Shown here: positions 1-8,558 of the stretch, in pieces
Layout: the number at the start of each line of letters is the position of its first letter
Position numbering within the stretch: the first letter of the stretch is position 1
Assembly (NCBI RefSeq): GCF_020400825.1
Contig: NZ_JAINVH010000017.1
Span: 62,001-126,000 of the forward strand
DNA: 64,000 nucleotides
Reading direction: 5' to 3'
From: Streptomyces sp. HPF1205
GTDB taxonomy: Bacteria > Actinomycetota > Actinomycetes > Streptomycetales > Streptomycetaceae
Notes under the pieces: model-generated
The model's input: the letters and a program-made list of their open reading frames with translations, nothing else
What the model was told of the DNA's origin: nothing
Database searches by the model: none
Translations under genes and position numbers: made by a program

Positions 1-3000
1 CCGCCAGGTGCCCGCCCAGGTCGACCTGCCCGCCCTCGAACGCGAGGTGCTGGCGCTGTGGAGTGAGCGCAAGACCTTCGCCCGCAGCGTGGAGCAGACC
101 CGGGGCCGCCCCGAGTGGGTCTTCTACGAGGGCCCGCCGACCGCCAACGGCATGCCCGGCGCCCATCACATCGAGGCGCGGGTCTTCAAGGACGTCTTCC
201 CGCGCTTCAAGACCATGCAGGGCCACCACGTGACCCGTAAGGCCGGCTGGGACTGCCACGGCCTGCCGGTCGAGCTGGCGGTCGAGAAGGAGCTGGGCTT
301 CACCGGGAAGCAGGACATCGAGGCGTACGGCATCGCGGAGTTCAACGCCAAGTGCCGCGAGTCGGTGACCCGGCACACCGACGCCTTCTCCGAGCTGACC
401 ACCCGTATGGGCTACTGGGTGGACCTCGACGACGCCTACCGCACCATGGACCCGGAGTACGTGGAGTCGGTGTGGTGGTCGCTCAAGCAGATCTTCAGCA
501 AGGACCTGCTGGTCCAGGACTACCGGGTGGCGCCCTGGTGTCCGCGTGACCAGACCGGCCTGTCGGACCACGAGATCGCCCAGGGCTACGAGACGGTCGT
601 CGACCCCTCGGTGTACGTCCGCTTCCCGCTGACCTCGGGCCCGCTGGCCGGGCAGGCGTCCCTGCTGGTGTGGACCACGACGCCCTGGACGCTGGTGTCC
701 AACACCGCGGTGGCCGTCCACCCGGACGTCACCTATGCGGTGGCCACCGACGGGAACGAGCACCTCGTGGTCGCCGAGCCGCTGCTCGACAAGGCGCTCG
801 GGATGGGGGCACCTCCCGGGCCCCTGGGCCCAGGGGGAGGATGGACCGCGACCGGGCAGACCTTCACCGGCCGCGACATGGAGCGCTGGACCTACCAGCG
901 GCCGTTCTCCTTCGTCGACATCCCGGACGCGCACTACGTGCTGTGCGCCGACTACGTGACCACCGAGGACGGCACCGGCCTGGTCCACCAGTCCCCCGCC
1001 TTCGGTGAGGACGACCTGAAGACCTGCCGCCGCTACGGACTGCCGGTGGTCAACCCGGTGCGCCCCGACGGCACCTTCGAGCCGCAGGTGCCGCTGGTCG
1101 GCGGGATGTTCTTCAAGAAGGCCGACGAGACGCTGGTGGCGGAACTGGAGTCCTCCGGCAAGCTGTTCCGGCACGTTCCGTACGAGCACAGCTACCCGCA
1201 CTGCTGGCGCTGCCACACCGCGCTGCTGTACTACGCCCAGCCGTCCTGGTACATCCGCACCACCGCGGTCAAGGACGCCTTGCTGCGGGAGAACGAGCGG
1301 ACCAACTGGTACCCGGAGTCGGTCAAGCACGGCCGCTACGGGGACTGGCTGGACAACAACGTCGACTGGGCGCTGTCCCGCAACCGCTACTGGGGCACCC
1401 CGCTGCCCATCTGGCGCTGCGAGGAGGGCCACCTGACCTGCGTGGGCTCGCTGGCCGAGCTGTCGGAGCTGACCGGCACCGACCAGTCGGGCCTCGACCC
1501 GCACCGCCCGTACATCGACGCGGTCACCTTCCCCTGCCCGTCCTGCGCGGCGACCGCCACCCGCGTGCCCGAGGTGATCGACGCCTGGTACGACTCGGGC
1601 TCGATGCCGTTCGCGCAGTGGGGCTACCCGTACCGCAACAAGGAGGTCTTCGAGCGCACGTACCCCGCGCAGTTCATCTCCGAGGCGATCGACCAGACCC
1701 GCGGCTGGTTCTACACGCTCATGGCGGTCGGCACCCTGGTGTTCGGCAGGTCGTCGTACGAGAACGTGGTCTGCCTGGGCCACATCCTCGCCGAGGACGG
1801 CCGCAAGATGTCCAAGCACCTGGGCAACATCCTGGAACCGATCCCGCTCATGGAGCGGCACGGGGCGGACGCGGTGCGCTGGTTCATGGCGGCCGGCGGC
1901 TCCCCGTGGGCGGCCCGCCGGGTGGGCCACGGCACGATCCAGGAGGTCGTCCGCAAGACCCTGCTCACGTACTGGAACACCGTCGCCTTCCAGGCCCTGT
2001 ACGCGCGCACCTCCGGCTGGGCGCCGTCCGCGGCCGACCCCGCCCTCGCCGACCGCCCGCTGCTCGACCGCTGGCTGGCCGGTGAGCTGGCCGCGCTGGT
2101 GCGGGACGTGACCGAGGCGCTGGAGGGGTACGACACCCAGCGCGCGGGCAAGCTGCTGTCCGGCTTCGTGGACGATCTGTCCAACTGGTACGTCCGCAGG
2201 TCCCGGCGGCGGTTCTGGCAGGGCGACCCGGCGGCGCTGCGCACCCTGCACGACGTGGTCGAGACGGTGACGCGGCTGATGGCGCCGCTGGTCCCGTTCA
2301 TCACCGAGCGGGTCTGGCAGGACCTCGTGGTGCCGGTGGCGCCCGACGCGCCGGACTCCGTGCACCTCGCGGCATGGCCGGTGGCGGACGAGACGCTCAT
2401 CGACCCCGGCCTGTCCGAGCGGATGCGGCTGGTACGGCGGCTGGTCGAACTCGGCCGGGCCACCCGCGCCGAGTCCGGCGTCAAGACCCGCCAGCCGCTC
2501 AGCCGCGCCCTGGTCGCGGCCACCGGTTTCGCCGGCCTGTCGGAGGAACTGCGCGCCCAGATCGCCGAGGAGCTCAACGTCTCCGCGCTGGCCTCGCTCT
2601 CCGAGGTGGGCGGCTCCCTGGTCGACACGACGGCCAAGGCCAACTTCCGGGTACTGGGCAAGCGGTTCGGCAAGCGGGTCCAGGCCGTGGCCGCCGCGGT
2701 CGCCGCCGCCGACGCCGCCGCCCTGTCCGCGGACCTGCGCGACAAGGGCACGGCCACGGTCGACGTCGAGGGCGAGGCCGTCGCCCTGTCCCCGGACGAG
2801 GTCATCGTCACCGAGACCCCGCGCGAGGGCTGGTCCGTCGCCTCCGACGCGGGCGCCACGGTGGCCCTCGACCTCGCGATCACACCGGAGTTGCGGCGGG
2901 CCGGGCTCGCCCGGGAAGTCATCCGCCTCATCCAGGACGGCCGCAAGAACAGCGGCTTCGAGGTGGCCGACCGCATCCACGTACGGTACGAGGCCGCCGG

Positions 3001-3154
3001 CGCGGACCTCGCCCAGGCCCTGTCCGCGCACGCGGGGCTGATCGCGGAGGAGGTCCTGGCGGTCGACTTCGCCGGGGGTTCGCCGGACGCGGCCTACGGT
3101 TCGGCCTTCTCCGACGAGGGCCTGGGGCTGACCTTCTGGCTGCGGAAGGCGTGA
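1..3154 (+). CDS. ileS: isoleucine--tRNA ligase (5' partial)
   Basis: Cytosolic class I aminoacyl-tRNA synthetase that charges tRNA-Ile. The reading frame is open from the first bases (Arg-Gln before the GTG at 8), so the true start lies upstream and only a short N-terminal piece is missing; about 1050 residues are visible. Counting from the GTG at 8, the HIGH-type signature is GAHH (residues 51-54), followed by the GWDCHGLP block. The KMSKS loop is KMSKH (residues 600-604), and a Cys-rich zinc region (HCWRCH, PCPSCA) and an anticodon-binding C-terminus follow. Oddity: residues 266-278 are a Gly/Pro stretch encoded by a palindromic element (805-840) that I do not expect in the family. The gene ends at a strong hairpin. 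Convergent with divIVA. Confidence 0.97.
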   Translation, partial: RQVPAQVDLPALEREVLALWSERKTFARSVEQTRGRPEWVFYEGPPTANGMPGAHHIEARVFKDVFPRFKTMQGHHVTRKAGWDCHGLPVELAVEKELGFTGKQDIEAYGIAEFNAKCRESVTRHTDAFSELTTRMGYWVDLDDAYRTMDPEYVESVWWSLKQIFSKDLLVQDYRVAPWCPRDQTGLSDHEIAQGYETVVDPSVYVRFPLTSGPLAGQASLLVWTTTPWTLVSNTAVAVHPDVTYAVATDGNEHLVVAEPLLDKALGMGAPPGPLGPGGGWTATGQTFTGRDMERWTYQRPFSFVDIPDAHYVLCADYVTTEDGTGLVHQSPAFGEDDLKTCRRYGLPVVNPVRPDGTFEPQVPLVGGMFFKKADETLVAELESSGKLFRHVPYEHSYPHCWRCHTALLYYAQPSWYIRTTAVKDALLRENERTNWYPESVKHGRYGDWLDNNVDWALSRNRYWGTPLPIWRCEEGHLTCVGSLAELSELTGTDQSGLDPHRPYIDAVTFPCPSCAATATRVPEVIDAWYDSGSMPFAQWGYPYRNKEVFERTYPAQFISEAIDQTRGWFYTLMAVGTLVFGRSSYENVVCLGHILAEDGRKMSKHLGNILEPIPLMERHGADAVRWFMAAGGSPWAARRVGHGTIQEVVRKTLLTYWNTVAFQALYARTSGWAPSAADPALADRPLLDRWLAGELAALVRDVTEALEGYDTQRAGKLLSGFVDDLSNWYVRRSRRRFWQGDPAALRTLHDVVETVTRLMAPLVPFITERVWQDLVVPVAPDAPDSVHLAAWPVADETLIDPGLSERMRLVRRLVELGRATRAESGVKTRQPLSRALVAATGFAGLSEELRAQIAEELNVSALASLSEVGGSLVDTTAKANFRVLGKRFGKRVQAVAAAVAAADAAALSADLRDKGTATVDVEGEAVALSPDEVIVTETPREGWSVASDAGATVALDLAITPELRRAGLAREVIRLIQDGRKNSGFEVADRIHVRYEAAGADLAQALSAHAGLIAEEVLAVDFAGGSPDAAYGSAFSDEGLGLTFWLRKA
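805..840. repeat. palindromic mini-element inserted in frame in ileS
   Basis: Imperfect inverted repeat: CCTCCCGGGCCC, a 2-base loop, then GGGCCC-AGG-GGGAGG, preceded by GGGGGCA. The layout (GGGGGCACCTCCC ... GGGGGAGG) is, from memory, that of short palindromes scattered through Streptomyces genomes, normally between genes. Here the 36 bases equal 12 codons and keep the ileS frame, adding a Gly/Pro loop between residues that are close together in related enzymes. No second copy was seen in this window. Confidence 0.6.
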
Positions 3155-3160
3155 GCGCAC

Positions 3161-3197
3161 AGGGGTGCGGGGTGCCGGCGCGGCATCCCGCACCCCT
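3161..3197 (+). terminator. terminator of ileS
   Basis: Sixteen-base stem (AGGGGTGCGGGGTGCC with GGCATCCCGCACCCCT, one G-T pair) around a 5-base loop, beginning 6 bases after the ileS stop. There is no U-run, as is common for Streptomyces terminators. Confidence 0.8.
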
Positions 3198-3231
3198 GCC
3201 GGCGTTCCTTGCGTCCACTGGGCGCGCAAAA

Positions 3232-3272
3232 GGGCCGGGCCCCTGCGGGGAAGGTTCCCCGGGGGCCCGGTC
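3232..3272 (-). terminator. terminator of divIVA
   Basis: Near-perfect hairpin of about 17 bp between the convergent ileS and divIVA genes. Read on the minus strand the stem is followed by CTTTTGCG, so it looks like a normal intrinsic terminator for divIVA. Confidence 0.8.
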
Positions 3273-3289
3273 CTGGCAAAGCGCGGAGC

Positions 3290-4444
3290 CTAGTTGTCGT
3301 CCTCGTCGATCAGGAACCCCCGCATAGGCGTCGGCGCGCCCTGGAGGGGCGACGGACCCTGCGGCCGCACCGGGGCCATCGGCTGCGTCATCGCGGGCGA
3401 CATCTGCTGCTGGCCGCCGTAGGACGGGGCGCCGTTGTGACCGCCCATGCCCTGACCGCCCCCGTACGAGGGACCGGAGTTGCCGTGGGACATGGCGCCC
3501 GCGCCGGCCGGGGCCATACCGCCCATGCCCGCACCCATGGTGTTGCCGCCCATGGTGTTGCCGCCCATCGTCCCGCCGCCCATGGAGGAGGAGGGCAGGG
3601 ACGGAGCCGCCGGGGTGGTGCGCGGCGGGGCCAGCGAGTCGTCCGCCTGGTTCTCCAACTGGCGCAGCTGGGACTCCAGGTAGGACTTCAGCCGGGTGCG
3701 GTACTCCCGCTCGAAGCCGCGCAGGTCCTCGACCTTGCGCTCAAGGGTGGCGCGGGCGGACTCCAGCGAGCCCATGGCGACGCGGTGCTTCTCCTGCGCG
3801 TCCCGCTCCAGCGCGTCGGCCTTGGCGCGGGCGTCCCGCTCCAGGCCCTCCGCGCGGCTGCGCGCCTCGCCGACGATCTTGTTGGCCTCGGACCGCGCCT
3901 CGGCGATGGCCTGGTCCGCGGTCTGCTGGGCCAGCGACAGGACTCGCGCGGCGCTGTCGCCGCCGGGGCCCTGCTGCTGCATGGGGTGGCCGCCCATCGG
4001 GCCGGGGCCGCCCTGCATCGGGTGCTGCTGCATCGGGTGCTGGCCCATCGGGCCGGGGCCGCCCTGCATCGGGTGCTGGCCCATCGGGCCGGGACCGTGC
4101 TGCTGAGCGCTCGGACCAGCCGGAAGCTGCGGCGCGCCGCCGGGCAGCTGGGGCGGACCCATCTGCTGCTGGGGCATCTGCTGCGGCACCGGCTGCGGTC
4201 CGGATATGGCGGCGGGCACGGGACGGTCCTGTTCCGGCTTGCGCATCCCCTGCTGCTGGTTCTGCGCGGCCGCGCGGGTGGCCGCGGCGAGTTTGGCCCG
4301 CAGATCCTCGTTCTCGCGGAGCAGACGGGTCAGTTCCGCCTCCACCTCGTCGAGGAAGGCGTCGACCTCGTCCTCGTCATAGCCCTCTCGGAGGCGGACG
4401 GTCGTGAACTGCTTGTTCCGAACGTCCTCGGGGGTCAGCGGCAT
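3290..4444 (-). CDS. divIVA: DivIVA/Wag31 polar growth protein
   Basis: Cytoplasmic coiled-coil scaffold that binds curved membrane at hyphal tips and directs tip growth and branching. The 384-residue product has the conserved N-terminal DivIVA lipid-binding domain (MPLTPEDVRNKQF..., residues 1-60) with a first coiled coil. Then comes a Gln/Pro/Gly/Met-rich linker (about residues 75-160), a long second coiled coil (about 165-265), and a Met/Gly/Asn-rich tail. This split layout is typical of Streptomyces DivIVA. The linker is built from DNA repeats of about 36 bases (roughly 3976-4095), and the tail contains short GGNTM repeats. It is the last gene of the minus-strand dcw cluster, 46 bases after the YggT-family gene. 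Confidence 0.97.
   Translation of the reverse strand: MPLTPEDVRNKQFTTVRLREGYDEDEVDAFLDEVEAELTRLLRENEDLRAKLAAATRAAAQNQQQGMRKPEQDRPVPAAISGPQPVPQQMPQQQMGPPQLPGGAPQLPAGPSAQQHGPGPMGQHPMQGGPGPMGQHPMQQHPMQGGPGPMGGHPMQQQGPGGDSAARVLSLAQQTADQAIAEARSEANKIVGEARSRAEGLERDARAKADALERDAQEKHRVAMGSLESARATLERKVEDLRGFEREYRTRLKSYLESQLRQLENQADDSLAPPRTTPAAPSLPSSSMGGGTMGGNTMGGNTMGAGMGGMAPAGAGAMSHGNSGPSYGGGQGMGGHNGAPSYGGQQQMSPAMTQPMAPVRPQGPSPLQGAPTPMRGFLIDEDDN
3976..4095. repeat. 36-base tandem repeat in the divIVA linker
   Basis: The block CCCATCGGGCCGGGGCCGCC-CTGCATCGGGTGCTGG recurs about three times, with a shorter CTGCATCGGGTG variant between copies. On the coding strand it encodes repeated QHPMQGGPGPMG units that lengthen the disordered linker between the two coiled coils. 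Copy number in this linker probably varies between strains. Confidence 0.75.
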
Positions 4445-4490
4445 CTCTTCACCTCAACGTGATCGTCGACATATCGGGAGCCCGCACCGT

Positions 4491-4778
4491 TCACATCAAA
4501 CCCCCGACGACGGAGATCAGGATGTACACGATGATCATCAAAACGAAGAAGGACAGGTCGAGCGCCACGCCCCCGAGACGCAGCGGCGGAATGAACCGCC
4601 GCAGAAGCTTGAGTGGCGGATCGGTGACAGTGTAGGCGCCCTCCAGGACCACCACCATCGCCCTTCCAGGGTGCCACGAACGGGCGAACTGGAAGACGTA
4701 GTCCATCACCAATCGGAAAATCAGCACGAACAGGAAGCAGTACAACGCGATGTACAGCACCTGGAGTGCGACACTCAT
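4491..4778 (-). CDS. YggT family membrane protein
   Basis: Small integral membrane protein of 95 residues with two hydrophobic helices (about 5-22 and 70-92), matching the YggT/YlmG family. Members sit next to sepF in most Gram-positive dcw clusters (Rv2146c position in M. tuberculosis). A role in division or envelope organisation is inferred mainly from this conserved position; the exact function is unclear. The middle contains the typical RSWHPGRAMV and PPLKLLRRFIPP stretches. It lies between sepF (81 bases upstream) and divIVA (46 bases downstream) on the same strand. Confidence 0.9.
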   Translation of the reverse strand: MSVALQVLYIALYCFLFVLIFRLVMDYVFQFARSWHPGRAMVVVLEGAYTVTDPPLKLLRRFIPPLRLGGVALDLSFFVLMIIVYILISVVGGLM

Positions 4779-4859
4779 CGCGCTTCCCTCTCCCCTGCTC
4801 GTCCGGCCGTGGCCGGAGCTCGTTCGGCCTGCGGCCGGGCCCTACGGTTGCGTTCTCGC

Positions 4860-5483
4860 TCAGCTCTGGTTGAAGAACCCGCCCTCTGCGATCCGGGCTT
4901 TGTCCTCCGCCGTGACATCGACGTTAGCAGGCGAGAGCAGAAAGACCTTCTGCGTCACCCGCTCGATGCTCCCGTGGAGGCCGAAGACCAGGCCCGCGGC
5001 GAAGTCGACCAGACGCTTCGCGTCCGTGTCGTCCATCTCCGTCAAGTTCATGATCACCGGCGTCCCCTCGCGGAAGTGTTCCCCGATGGTACGGGCTTCG
5101 TTGTACGTCCGGGGGTGGAGCGTCGTGATCCGGTACGGCTCGCGCTCTGACACGACCTTGGGCATGATCACCGGTGCGTTCTTCTCCAGACTGTGGCGTT
5201 CGGGATGGCGGTCGGGTGTGATGGACGCCACTGGCGCGATCCGCGGTTCGCGGGGCGCGGGGGCGTGGACGAGGCGGGCCGGCTCGTCCTGCGGGATGTG
5301 CCGCTCCACGGGCGGCACGGGCTGGCGCCTGGGCGGGCGTTCGGGCTCGGGGGCGGGCCGGCCGCTCGGCGGCGCGGCCACCTCGGGCTCGAACTCGTCG
5401 TCGGCGTCAAATCCCGGCCCGTCGTATCCGTCGTCCTCCACGAGGCCGAGGTAGACCGCCATCTTGCGCATCGCGCCGGCCAT
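4860..5483 (-). CDS. sepF: cell division protein SepF
   Basis: FtsZ-binding membrane anchor; in actinobacteria, which lack FtsA here, SepF ties the Z ring to the membrane. The product starts MAGAMRKMAVYLGLVEDDGY, an amphipathic membrane-targeting helix followed by an acidic, Pro/Arg-rich linker. The C-terminal SepF core (from about VITLHPRTYNEA... to the end) forms the FtsZ-binding dimer. I chose the ATG at 5483 because it begins the conserved N-terminus and has GAGAGGA 9 bases upstream. The frame stays open to 5540, giving 19 extra residues that do not look like SepF. It lies 93 bases after yggS. Confidence 0.95.
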   Translation of the reverse strand: MAGAMRKMAVYLGLVEDDGYDGPGFDADDEFEPEVAAPPSGRPAPEPERPPRRQPVPPVERHIPQDEPARLVHAPAPREPRIAPVASITPDRHPERHSLEKNAPVIMPKVVSEREPYRITTLHPRTYNEARTIGEHFREGTPVIMNLTEMDDTDAKRLVDFAAGLVFGLHGSIERVTQKVFLLSPANVDVTAEDKARIAEGGFFNQS

Positions 5484-5576
5484 GCTCTGCGTCCTCTCAG
5501 CGGGGTTGCGGTCCTCGGCCGCCGCGACGACGGCCGCCACACCATATTTATGCTGTGGTCCGACTTGTTGGTGACG

Positions 5577-6428
5577 TTACCGGAGCCCGGGACGGACTCC
5601 GAGTACCGCCGTACCGATGCGCACATGTGTCGCCCCGGCCGCCACGGCCTCCTCAAGATCCTGGCTCATCCCTGCCGAGACCATGCTCGCAGCAGGATGC
5701 GATTCACGCAGGCGGGATGAGATTTCCCTCAACCGGTCGAAGGCCGCGCGCGGTTGGCCGGCGTAGGCTCCGGCCAGCGGCGCGACCGTCATCACTCCGT
5801 CCAGCCGCAGTCCCGGCGCGGCCGCCACGGCGTCGGCGAGCGCCTGCACGCCGTCCGGCGCCACACCGCCGCGTTCGCCCTGCGTACCGGACTCGGCGTC
5901 CAGCGCCACCTGGACGAGGCAACCCACCCGCCGGCCGCGGTCGGTGGCCGCGTTGGACAGCGCGGTGACCAGCCGGAGCCGGTCGACGGAGTGCACGTGG
6001 TCGGCGTAACGCACCACGGAGCGCGCCTTGTTGGTCTGCAACTGGCCCACGAAGTGCCAGGTGAGCGGGAGATCGGCGGTCTGCTCGGCCTTGCGCGCGG
6101 CCTCCTGGTCGCGGTTCTCCGCCATGTCCCGCACCCCGAGGCCGGCCAGCAGCCGTACGTCGTCAACCGGATACGTCTTGGTGACCACGATCAGGGTCAC
6201 TTCCGCGCGATCACGCCCGGCGGCGGCGCAGGCGGAGGCGATGCGGGACTCCACGCGCGCCAGGTTCGCGGCGAGTTCGGCGGATCTGCCCGACAGATCG
6301 GGTGCGACCGGAGTGCCCGAAGTGCCCGGGTCGGTGGAACCCGGGCCGGTCGAGCCGGGGCCGGAGCCGGTCGAGCCGGGGCCAGTGGATTCGGGGCCGG
6401 TCGAGCCGGGTGGTGCGGGGTCGTTCAC
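5577..6428 (-). CDS. YggS/PLPBP family pyridoxal-phosphate-binding protein
   Basis: Single-domain, alanine-racemase-like fold PLP carrier involved in vitamin B6 and amino-acid homeostasis. The PLP lysine is K84 in VVTKTYP; GMSQDLEEAV and the late HVRIGTAVLG motif are typical of the family. The start is a GTG at 6428 that overlaps the stop of pgeF by four bases (GTGA), giving 283 residues. The frame runs open much further upstream, but that part lies over pgeF and has no family resemblance. Oddity: residues 7-39 are a Gly/Ser/Thr/Pro repeat (GSTGPESTGPG type) not expected in the family, encoded by a tandem repeat. Rv2148c position. Confidence 0.93.
   Translation of the reverse strand: MNDPAPPGSTGPESTGPGSTGSGPGSTGPGSTDPGTSGTPVAPDLSGRSAELAANLARVESRIASACAAAGRDRAEVTLIVVTKTYPVDDVRLLAGLGVRDMAENRDQEAARKAEQTADLPLTWHFVGQLQTNKARSVVRYADHVHSVDRLRLVTALSNAATDRGRRVGCLVQVALDAESGTQGERGGVAPDGVQALADAVAAAPGLRLDGVMTVAPLAGAYAGQPRAAFDRLREISSRLRESHPAASMVSAGMSQDLEEAVAAGATHVRIGTAVLGVRPGLR
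6318..6418. repeat. degenerate tandem repeat at the start of yggS
   Basis: Repeated CCGGTCGAGCCGGGG-type units in register with the yggS frame, encoding GSTGPGSTG. They lie just inside the gene, before the conserved domain. Confidence 0.65.
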
Positions 6429-7162
6429 GCGGCGCCGTCCAGCCAGATGTAGCTCGCGAGGCGGCCGGTGCGGCGCTCGCGGCGGTACGAGTAGTGATCG
6501 GTGGATTCGAGGGTGCACACGGCGGGGGTCTCGTGCATCCGTACGCCCAGGCGCGCGAGTTGAGCGCGCACGCCGGCGCTCACGTCGAGCGCGGGCGTGC
6601 CCCAACTCGTCTCGGCGTACGCCTCGGGCACGACGGCGGCCGCCTCCTCCCGCATGGCGGCGGGCACTTCGTAGCATTTGCCGCATACCGACGGACCGAG
6701 CGCGGCGATCGTCCGACCAGGGTCGGCGCCAAGTGTGATCATCGTCTCAACTGCGGCCGGTACCACGCCCGCGACCATCCCGGGCCGGCCGGCGTGCGCC
6801 GCCGCGGCCACGCCCGCCACCGGGTCGGCGAGCAGCACGGGCACGCAGTCGGCGGTGAGCACCGCGAGGGTGAGGTCGGTCGTGGTGGTGACGACCGCGT
6901 CGACCCCCGGCGCGGGGCCGTCACCCCACGGGGCGTCGACCACCGCGACCTCGCGGCCGTGCACCTGGTTCATCCACACCACCCGGCCGGGGTCGCGGCC
7001 GAGCGCGGCCGCCACCCGTTCGCGATTGGCGTGGACGGCGGCGGGGTCGTCGCCCACCGCCCCGCCGAGGTTGAGGCTGTCATACGGAACGGCGCTCACC
7101 CCGCCCCACCTGTCGGTGAAGGCGAAGTGCGCGCCGTTCGCTGCGGTTCGGTGCCCTATCAC
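6425..7162 (-). CDS. pgeF: purine nucleoside phosphorylase / laccase-domain protein (YfiH, PgeF family)
   Basis: Cytosolic zinc enzyme of the DUF152/YfiH family. Characterised members phosphorolyse purine nucleosides or edit muropeptides, and either activity would suit this wall-synthesis cluster. The 245-residue product has the metal ligands H68 (NQVHG), C106 (TADC) and H123 (AHAGRPG). It starts with GTG at 7162, 10 bases after the ftsZ stop, and its stop overlaps the yggS start. The gene order ftsZ-pgeF-yggS-sepF matches M. tuberculosis Rv2150c-Rv2147c. Which of the family's activities applies cannot be told from sequence. Confidence 0.92.
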   Translation of the reverse strand: MIGHRTAANGAHFAFTDRWGGVSAVPYDSLNLGGAVGDDPAAVHANRERVAAALGRDPGRVVWMNQVHGREVAVVDAPWGDGPAPGVDAVVTTTTDLTLAVLTADCVPVLLADPVAGVAAAAHAGRPGMVAGVVPAAVETMITLGADPGRTIAALGPSVCGKCYEVPAAMREEAAAVVPEAYAETSWGTPALDVSAGVRAQLARLGVRMHETPAVCTLESTDHYSYRRERRTGRLASYIWLDGAA

Positions 7163-7172
7163 TGCCGGGCGG

Positions 7173-8396
7173 TCACTTCAGGAAGTCGGGGACGTCGAGC
7201 TCCTCGGCCGCGGAGTCCTGGTACGGCCGGGCCGGGGGCACGATCGGCGGGATCACCGGCGGCACCGTGGTCTCGGCGGCCGGCTCGTCCGCCGGCTCGC
7301 GGTCGGCCGCGGGCGCGGAGGACAGCGGCAGCGCGCCGGGGCCGCTGCCGAACGAGGGGGCCGGGCGGCTCTCGCCGCGCGGCGCGGTCTCGTCGCGGGC
7401 GGTGTAGGAGCCGCCGCGGGAGGAGTCGCGGCTGCCCTTGGCCGGCGGCTGGCCGCCGTCGAAGCCGGCCGCGATCACGGTCACCCGCACCTCGTCGCCG
7501 AGGGCGTCGTCGATGACCGCGCCGAAGATGATGTTGGCCTCGGGGTGGGCGGCCTCGCTGACCAGCTGGGCGGCCTCGTTGATCTCGAACAGGCCGAGGT
7601 CGGAGCCGCCGGAGATGGACAGCAGCACACCGCGGGCGCCGTCGATGGACGCCTCCAGCAGCGGCGAGGAGATGGCCATCTCGGCGGCGGCCACGGCTCG
7701 GTCGTCGCCGCGGGCGGAGCCGATGCCCATGAGGGCGGAACCGGCCTCGGACATCACGGACTTCACGTCGGCGAAGTCGAGGTTGATCAGGCCGGGGGTG
7801 GTGATCAGGTCGGTGATGCCCTGGACGCCCGACAGCAGCACCTGGTCCGCGGAGCGGAAGGCGTCGAGAACGCTCACCTGCCGGTCGGAGATGGACAGCA
7901 GCCGGTCGTTGGGGATCACGATGAGCGTGTCCACGTTCTCCCGCAGACCCGCGATGCCGTCCTCGGCCTGGTTGGCGCGGCGGCGGCCCTCGAAGGTGAA
8001 GGGGCGGGTGACCACGCCGATGGTCAGGGCGCCCAGCGAGCGGGCGATGTTGGCGACCACGGGCGCGCCGCCCGTGCCGGTGCCGCCGCCCTCGCCTGCG
8101 GTCACGAAGACCATGTCGGCGCCCTTGAGCACCTCCTCGATCTCCTCCCGGTGGTCCTCGGCGGCCTTGCGGCCGACCTCCGGGTTGGCGCCGGCGCCCA
8201 GGCCGCGGGTGAGCTCCCGGCCGACATCGAGCTTGACGTCGGCGTCGCTCATCAGCAGGGCCTGCGCATCGGTGTTGATCGCGATGAACTCGACGCCCTT
8301 GAGACCGACCTCGATCATCCGGTTGATGGCGTTGACGCCACCGCCGCCGATGCCGACGACCTTGATGACTGCGAGGTAGTTCTGCGGTGCTGCCAC
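7173..8396 (-). CDS. ftsZ: cell division protein FtsZ
   Basis: Tubulin-like GTPase that forms Z rings and, in Streptomyces, the ladders for sporulation septation. The 407-residue product has the GTP-binding motif GGGTGTG (residues 103-109) and the synergy T7 loop NLDFAD (205-210). A disordered, Pro/Ser/Glu-rich linker (about 320-395) leads to the C-terminal peptide DVPDFLK, which binds SepF. The GTG start, preceded by GAGAGG, gives the conserved MAAPQNYLAVIK N-terminus. The 276-base upstream gap carries its own promoter, consistent with known separate control of ftsZ in Streptomyces. Confidence 0.99.
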   Translation of the reverse strand: MAAPQNYLAVIKVVGIGGGGVNAINRMIEVGLKGVEFIAINTDAQALLMSDADVKLDVGRELTRGLGAGANPEVGRKAAEDHREEIEEVLKGADMVFVTAGEGGGTGTGGAPVVANIARSLGALTIGVVTRPFTFEGRRRANQAEDGIAGLRENVDTLIVIPNDRLLSISDRQVSVLDAFRSADQVLLSGVQGITDLITTPGLINLDFADVKSVMSEAGSALMGIGSARGDDRAVAAAEMAISSPLLEASIDGARGVLLSISGGSDLGLFEINEAAQLVSEAAHPEANIIFGAVIDDALGDEVRVTVIAAGFDGGQPPAKGSRDSSRGGSYTARDETAPRGESRPAPSFGSGPGALPLSSAPAADREPADEPAAETTVPPVIPPIVPPARPYQDSAAEELDVPDFLK

Positions 8397-8528
8397 GTCG
8401 AAGGCCTCTCGCCTCGAGTTACGAATCGTGTGGGACGGACGGTGCTGCTCGCCGGTGCCCGCTGCCGAACCCTGACCCTCAGGTTTAGGGTTACCAGTGT
8501 GCCGGTACCTGTGTTCCTTTGGGACGAG

Positions 8529-8558
8529 ACACTAAGTCGACAAGCGGTGGAGGTTCAA
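8529..8558 (-). promoter_or_regulatory. probable ftsZ promoter
   Basis: On the minus strand, TTGAAC (8558-8553) and TAGTGT (8534-8529) are spaced by 18 bases, a good match to the vegetative sigma (HrdB) consensus, and start transcription about 125 bases before the ftsZ GTG. The -35 lies inside the hairpin at 8549-8576. Several promoters are known before ftsZ in other Streptomyces; I could identify only this one with confidence. Confidence 0.6.

Noticed and set aside
1711..2976. Minus-strand 421-codon open frame inside ileS
   Set aside because: Ser/Arg/Thr-rich shadow of ileS in high-GC DNA; the sense frame carries all synthetase motifs.
3209..4462. Long plus-strand open frame over divIVA
   Set aside because: It is antisense to a clear divIVA gene and made of low-complexity His/Arg/Ala repeats that mirror the divIVA repeats; no family, promoter or ribosome-binding site.
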